From assembly GCA_022573655.1 (NCBI GenBank), contig JACZTO010000001.1, positions 94,169 through 158,168 of the forward strand: a DNA stretch of 64,000 bases. Direction: 5' to 3'. Positions 59,796 through 64,000 of the stretch are shown here, one piece after another; position 1 is the stretch's first letter; every line of letters starts with the position of its first letter. Below the pieces are notes generated by a model, which did not search any database, was not told where the DNA came from, and was given only the letters and a program-made list of their open reading frames with translations. The translations under genes and the position numbers were made by a program. Source of the DNA: Pseudomonadota bacterium. Its GTDB lineage: Bacteria; Pseudomonadota; Gammaproteobacteria; Steroidobacterales; Woeseiaceae.

Positions 59796-60836
59796 ATGGC
59801 AGTTGATGTGGCCCAGCTATTGCAGTTCGCCGTAAAAAACAACGCCTCTGACCTGCACTTGTCAGCAGGCGTGCCGCCCATGATTCGTGTTGATGGCGAC
59901 ATGAAGCGTGTCAACATGCCGGCGCTCACTCACAAAGATGTCAATAGCATGGTGTACGACATCATGAATGACAAGCAGCGCAAAGATTACGAGGAGTTTC
60001 TGGAGACCGACTTCTCGTTCGAAATACCAAAAGTGGCGCGTTTTCGCGTCAACGCGTTCAATCAGAATCGTGGCTCGGCTGCCGTTTTCAGGACTATTCC
60101 TTCCGAGATTCTGAGCCTCGAAGATCTTGGTGCACCCGCTATATTCAAAGATATTGCGATGTACCCGCGTGGCATCGTATTGGTGACTGGACCGACTGGC
60201 TCCGGCAAGTCCACCACGCTGGCCGCCATGGTCGATTACATTAACGACAACAAGCCCGATCACATCCTCACTATTGAGGATCCGATCGAGTTCGTGCATG
60301 AATCCAAGAAATCATTGATTAATCAGCGCGAAGTCCACCGCGATACGCTGGGCTTTAACGAAGCGCTGCGATCGGCGTTACGCGAGGACCCCGATGTCAT
60401 TATGGTTGGCGAGCTGCGCGATCTCGAAACGATCCGCCTTGCGCTCACGGGCGCCGAGACCGGCCACCTTGTGTTTGGCACCCTACACACGAGTTCAGCG
60501 GCCAAGACAATCGACCGTATTGTTGACGTATTTCCTGCTGCAGAAAAAGAAATGGTCCGCGCGATGCTTTCCGAGTCATTGCGCGCGGTAATTTCACAGA
60601 CTCTGCTGAAGAAAGTGGGTGGCGGGCGAATTGCGGCACATGAAATCATGATCGGTACGCCGGCAATTAGAAACCTGATCCGCGAAGGCAAGATTGCACA
60701 GATGTACTCAGCCATTCAAACAGGCCAGGGGCAAGGAATGCAGACGCTGGACCAGAACCTGTCGGAGCTGCTGGCGAAGGGTTTGATCAACAAAGAAGAA
60801 GCACGCTATAAGGCGGTGAACAAGGAAAATTTCTAA
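59796..60836 (+). CDS. pilT: Type IV pilus retraction ATPase PilT
   Basis: MAVDVAQLLQFAVKNNASDLHLSAGVPPMIRVDGDMKRVN; GPTGSGKSTTLAAMVDYIN; AHEIMIGTPAIRNLIREGKIAQMYSAIQTGQGQGMQTLDQNL. Confidence 0.97.
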   Translation: MAVDVAQLLQFAVKNNASDLHLSAGVPPMIRVDGDMKRVNMPALTHKDVNSMVYDIMNDKQRKDYEEFLETDFSFEIPKVARFRVNAFNQNRGSAAVFRTIPSEILSLEDLGAPAIFKDIAMYPRGIVLVTGPTGSGKSTTLAAMVDYINDNKPDHILTIEDPIEFVHESKKSLINQREVHRDTLGFNEALRSALREDPDVIMVGELRDLETIRLALTGAETGHLVFGTLHTSSAAKTIDRIVDVFPAAEKEMVRAMLSESLRAVISQTLLKKVGGGRIAAHEIMIGTPAIRNLIREGKIAQMYSAIQTGQGQGMQTLDQNLSELLAKGLINKEEARYKAVNKENF

Positions 60837-60877
60837 GGTTGCCGCGTGAGCTGGCAACTTGATGGGAGATCACGACA

Positions 60878-62035
60878 ATGGAACGCGAACAAGCGGTACG
60901 ACTAACGCAGAACCTGTTGCGCAAAATGGTCGAACGGGACGGTTCGGATCTGTTTCTCACGGCGGCTTTTCCGCCGGCGATTAAAGTCGACGGCGTGATT
61001 CATAAAGCCACGGATACACCTCTGTCAGCAGAACAGGCTGCGATCATGGTGCGTTCGATCATGAACGACAAGCAGATCAAGGAATTTGACGCAACCAAGG
61101 AATGTAATTTCGCTATCGCGCCGCAAGGCATCGGGCGCTTTCGCGTCAGTGCGTTCATTCAGCAGGGCATGGTTGGAGCGGTGCTGCGTACCATTACGAC
61201 CGAAATACCGACGCTCGGAGATCTGGAGCTGCCGCCGATTCTGAAAGATGTAGTGATGAACAAGCACGGCCTGTGCATCATCGTGGGCGGTACAGGCTCG
61301 GGTAAGTCAACGACACTGGCCGCGATGATCGGGCACCGCAATGAAAATTCTCGCGGGCACATCATTTCAATTGAGGATCCAATTGAGTATGTCCATCCGC
61401 ACAAAGGTTGCGTCATTACGCAGCGTGAGGTTGGTGTTGATACTGAATCCTGGCACGCTGCCTTGAAGAACACTCTGCGCCAGGCGCCAGATGTCATTCT
61501 CATCGGTGAGATACGTGACAAAGAGACAATGTCATATGGCATCCAGTTCGCCGAGACGGGCCATCTATGCCTTGCAACGCTGCACGCTAACAGTGCCAAC
61601 CAGGCCCTGGACCGCATCATCAACTTTTTCCCGGAAGAGCGCCGTCAACAGCTGTTGATGGATCTCTCATTGAATACCAAGGCCTTCATTTCGCAACGCC
61701 TGGTGCCCCGCGAAGGCGGTATCGGGCGCGTAGCAGCGATGGAAATCATGCTCAATACGCCGTTGGTGCAGGACCTGATCTTCAAGGGCGCAGTAGGGCA
61801 AATTAAGGAAATTATGGCCAAGTCGACCCGATTGGGCATGCAGACGTTTGACCAATCATTGTTTACCCTCTACGAGGATAGGGTGATTTCCTACGAAGAA
61901 GCCATGCGCAACGCCGATTCGAAGAACGAACTCAGATTACGCATTAAGCTCGAGAGCAAGCGTGAATCTTCGCTTGCGGACCAGCAGTCAGAAAGCCTGC
62001 ATATCATGGATGAGGATACGGCTCAGACCTTCTGA
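60878..62035 (+). CDS. pilU: PilT/PilU family type 4a pilus ATPase, PilU-like
   Basis: VERDGSDLFLTAAFPPAIKVDGVIHKATDTPLSAEQAAIMVRSIM; GGTGSGKSTTLAAMIGHRNENSRGHIISIEDPIEYVHPHKGCVITQREVGVDTESWHAALKNTLRQAPDVILIGEIRDKETM. Confidence 0.93.
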   Translation: MEREQAVRLTQNLLRKMVERDGSDLFLTAAFPPAIKVDGVIHKATDTPLSAEQAAIMVRSIMNDKQIKEFDATKECNFAIAPQGIGRFRVSAFIQQGMVGAVLRTITTEIPTLGDLELPPILKDVVMNKHGLCIIVGGTGSGKSTTLAAMIGHRNENSRGHIISIEDPIEYVHPHKGCVITQREVGVDTESWHAALKNTLRQAPDVILIGEIRDKETMSYGIQFAETGHLCLATLHANSANQALDRIINFFPEERRQQLLMDLSLNTKAFISQRLVPREGGIGRVAAMEIMLNTPLVQDLIFKGAVGQIKEIMAKSTRLGMQTFDQSLFTLYEDRVISYEEAMRNADSKNELRLRIKLESKRESSLADQQSESLHIMDEDTAQTF

Positions 62036-62068
62036 GCTACAAGGAATGGGAACTGGGAACGCTGATAA

Positions 62069-63127
62069 ATGAACGTCAAACCATTATTCAAACTTATGGT
62101 TGAGAAGAAGGCATCGGACCTTTTCTTCGCGCCGTATTCGCCGGCCAAAATCAAGATCGAAGGCAAAATCATGCCGGTCAACAAGCTCGAGATGACGCCG
62201 AAAATGGTCAGGCAGGCGGCGTTCGAACTCATGACCGAAGAGCAGATGGAGGAGTTCAACAGAGAACTGGAAATTGACTTCGCGTTGTCGGAGCCTGGTC
62301 TTGGTCGCTTCCGCGTGAATGTCTTTCATCAGCGCGGCAACGTGGCAATGGTGTTGCGTTACATCACATCAGAGTTACCGACGCTGGATGAGTTAGGAAT
62401 GCCGGATGCACTCAAGGAATTGGTGATGCTGCGACGCGGACTGATTCTGATGGTAGGAGCGTCAGGCGCCGGCAAATCAACGACACTTGCGGCGATGGTC
62501 AACCATCGCAATGAGAAGACGTCGTCGCACATCATCACCATCGAAGATCCGATCGAATTTCTGCACCCGAACAAGCAGTCGATCATCAATCAGCGTGAGG
62601 TCGGGCTGGACACGAAGTCCTATGCCCGCGCGCTCAAGAGCGCGGTTCGGGCTGCGCCGGACGTTATCCTGATCGGTGAGATTCGTGATACCGAATCCAT
62701 GCGTGCGGCACTCGACATGGCCGGCACCGGCCACCTTGTACTTGCCACGATTCACTCGAACAACGCGGCTGAAACGCTGGATCGAATTATCAATTTTTTC
62801 CCGCAGGAGCAACATGCGCAGGTGTACATGGATCTTGCGCATTACTTGCGCGCGATTCTGTCACAAAGGCTGGTACGAGCCCGCAATGGCAAACGCGTTG
62901 CAGCGGTCGAACTCATGCTCAACACGCCGCACATCAAAGACCTTATCCTGAAGGGCGATATCTCTGCCGTGAAAGAGGCGCACAAGGAAAGTGGCGAACA
63001 TGGCATGCAAAACTTTGACGACGCGTTGTTGCAGCTTTACAAGGATGGCACCATTACACTGGACGAGGCGATGTCGCACGCAGATTCGCGCGCCAACCTG
63101 GAAGCCAAGGTCAATTTCGGCGGCTAA
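62069..63127 (+). CDS. PilT/PilU family ATPase, third tandem paralog
   Basis: MNVKPLFKLMVEKKASDLFFAPYSPAKIKIEGKIMPVN; GASGAGKSTTLAAMVNHRNEKTSSHIITIEDPIEFLHPNKQSIINQREVGLDTKSYARALKSAVRAAPDVILIGEIRDTESM. Confidence 0.92.
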   Translation: MNVKPLFKLMVEKKASDLFFAPYSPAKIKIEGKIMPVNKLEMTPKMVRQAAFELMTEEQMEEFNRELEIDFALSEPGLGRFRVNVFHQRGNVAMVLRYITSELPTLDELGMPDALKELVMLRRGLILMVGASGAGKSTTLAAMVNHRNEKTSSHIITIEDPIEFLHPNKQSIINQREVGLDTKSYARALKSAVRAAPDVILIGEIRDTESMRAALDMAGTGHLVLATIHSNNAAETLDRIINFFPQEQHAQVYMDLAHYLRAILSQRLVRARNGKRVAAVELMLNTPHIKDLILKGDISAVKEAHKESGEHGMQNFDDALLQLYKDGTITLDEAMSHADSRANLEAKVNFGG

Positions 63128-64000
63128 AATTTCCAGACCACGGTTGCCGCATCGAATACCGGACCATCGACGCATACGCGCTGCATCGTGTCACCGCCGG
63201 GTGTCCTGATTTGCACAGCGCAGCCCGCGCAACCACCCACCGCACATGCCATGAACTCTTCCAGCGAGACCTGGCAAGGAAGCTTATAGCGCGCGGCCAG
63301 TGCGGCGACCGCTTGCAGCATCAGACTCGGACCACAGGCGAACACGGCGGTCTTGTGCAAATCATCGACTGTTAAGGATGCCAGCCACTGGTCGGCAAGA
63401 TCGGTGACGTAACCGTCAAAACAACCATCGTAACCCGCCAGCGTTGCGAGACGGCAAGGCACCCCCCAGTCTTCAAGCAGTGGCATGGTGCTGTTAATGA
63501 CCTCGTCCAACCAGGGTGCTGCGATGCTCGATCCCCGCAAACTGAAAGGGAATGGAAGTTCCGAGCCCAGGATCGCGAGTGGTTGCCAGTCGCCGTCCTG
63601 GCGTCGCAGATGATCTGCGATGAATACCATTGGTGGGATGCCGACGCCGCCGCCAATCAATAGAGTTCTGGGTCGCTGCGGCGACATTGTGAAGGGCTGC
63701 CCGATGGGACCCAGCACATTAATTCTGTCGCCGGGCCTGGCGCTGCTCAGCAGACGCAGGCCATCACCGACGATCTTGTAAAGAACGTCTATCCAGTCGT
63801 CCGCAGCGCGCATGATTGACAATGGTCTGCGCATCGGCAGCGAATCGTCGCAGGCGAGATGTACGAAAGTTCCTGGTGCGGCGGCCGCAGCACATCGAGG
63901 TGCGCGGATGCGTGTAATGAATTGGTCGCCCGGAAACGCGTCCACAGCGATCACTTCGCCATCTTCTACAAAGATCGTGCCGCGGTTTCGCTGCGCCTGG
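63124..64000 (-). CDS. Dihydroorotate dehydrogenase electron transfer subunit-like (PyrK-type FAD/2Fe-2S), partial
   Basis: RPLSIMRAADDWIDVLYKIVGDGLRLLSSARPGDRINVLGPIGQPF; LIGGGVGIPPMVFIADHL; CAVGGCAGCAVQIRTPGGDTMQRVCVDGPVFDA. The reading frame stays open to the window end. Confidence 0.88.
   Translation of the reverse strand, partial: QAQRNRGTIFVEDGEVIAVDAFPGDQFITRIRAPRCAAAAAPGTFVHLACDDSLPMRRPLSIMRAADDWIDVLYKIVGDGLRLLSSARPGDRINVLGPIGQPFTMSPQRPRTLLIGGGVGIPPMVFIADHLRRQDGDWQPLAILGSELPFPFSLRGSSIAAPWLDEVINSTMPLLEDWGVPCRLATLAGYDGCFDGYVTDLADQWLASLTVDDLHKTAVFACGPSLMLQAVAALAARYKLPCQVSLEEFMACAVGGCAGCAVQIRTPGGDTMQRVCVDGPVFDAATVVWKF

Noticed and set aside
1-64000. CRISPR arrays, tRNA/rRNA genes, prophage
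   Set aside because: No regularly spaced direct repeats, no cloverleaf or rRNA-like sequence and no phage structural/integrase ORFs were noticed on reading.

Overview
This 64-kb window looks like a chromosomal segment of a gammaproteobacterium. Recognisable core genes include folD, cysB/cysK, glnE, hldD, kdkA, an LpxL-like acyltransferase, mltD, ppnN, htpG, msrB, rocD, HU, YggT, proC, YggS, pilT/pilU and a PyrK-like subunit. I see no rRNA, tRNA, CRISPR array, prophage or intact transposase. Most of the window is ordinary housekeeping sequence. The most interesting locus is ~26.30-28.70 kb. A PAS/AAA+ (GAFTGA) sigma-54 activator is preceded by three adjacent palindromes, and divergent to it lies a close match to a sigma-54 promoter (TGGCACG-N4-GTGCA, minus strand). 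That promoter faces a ~45-aa single-helix micro-ORF, followed by ~240 nt packed with at least seven consecutive perfect stem-loops and a U8 terminator. I interpret this as a candidate sigma-54-controlled small transcript (micro-protein plus structured RNA); it needs experimental or comparative confirmation. Other notable items are a ~263-bp MITE-like element with perfect terminal inverted repeats inserted in a stop codon, three tandem PilT/PilU-family ATPases, candidate operators in the RND efflux region, and a sigma-32-like promoter before htpG. Family calls come from reading the translations; no database search was run.
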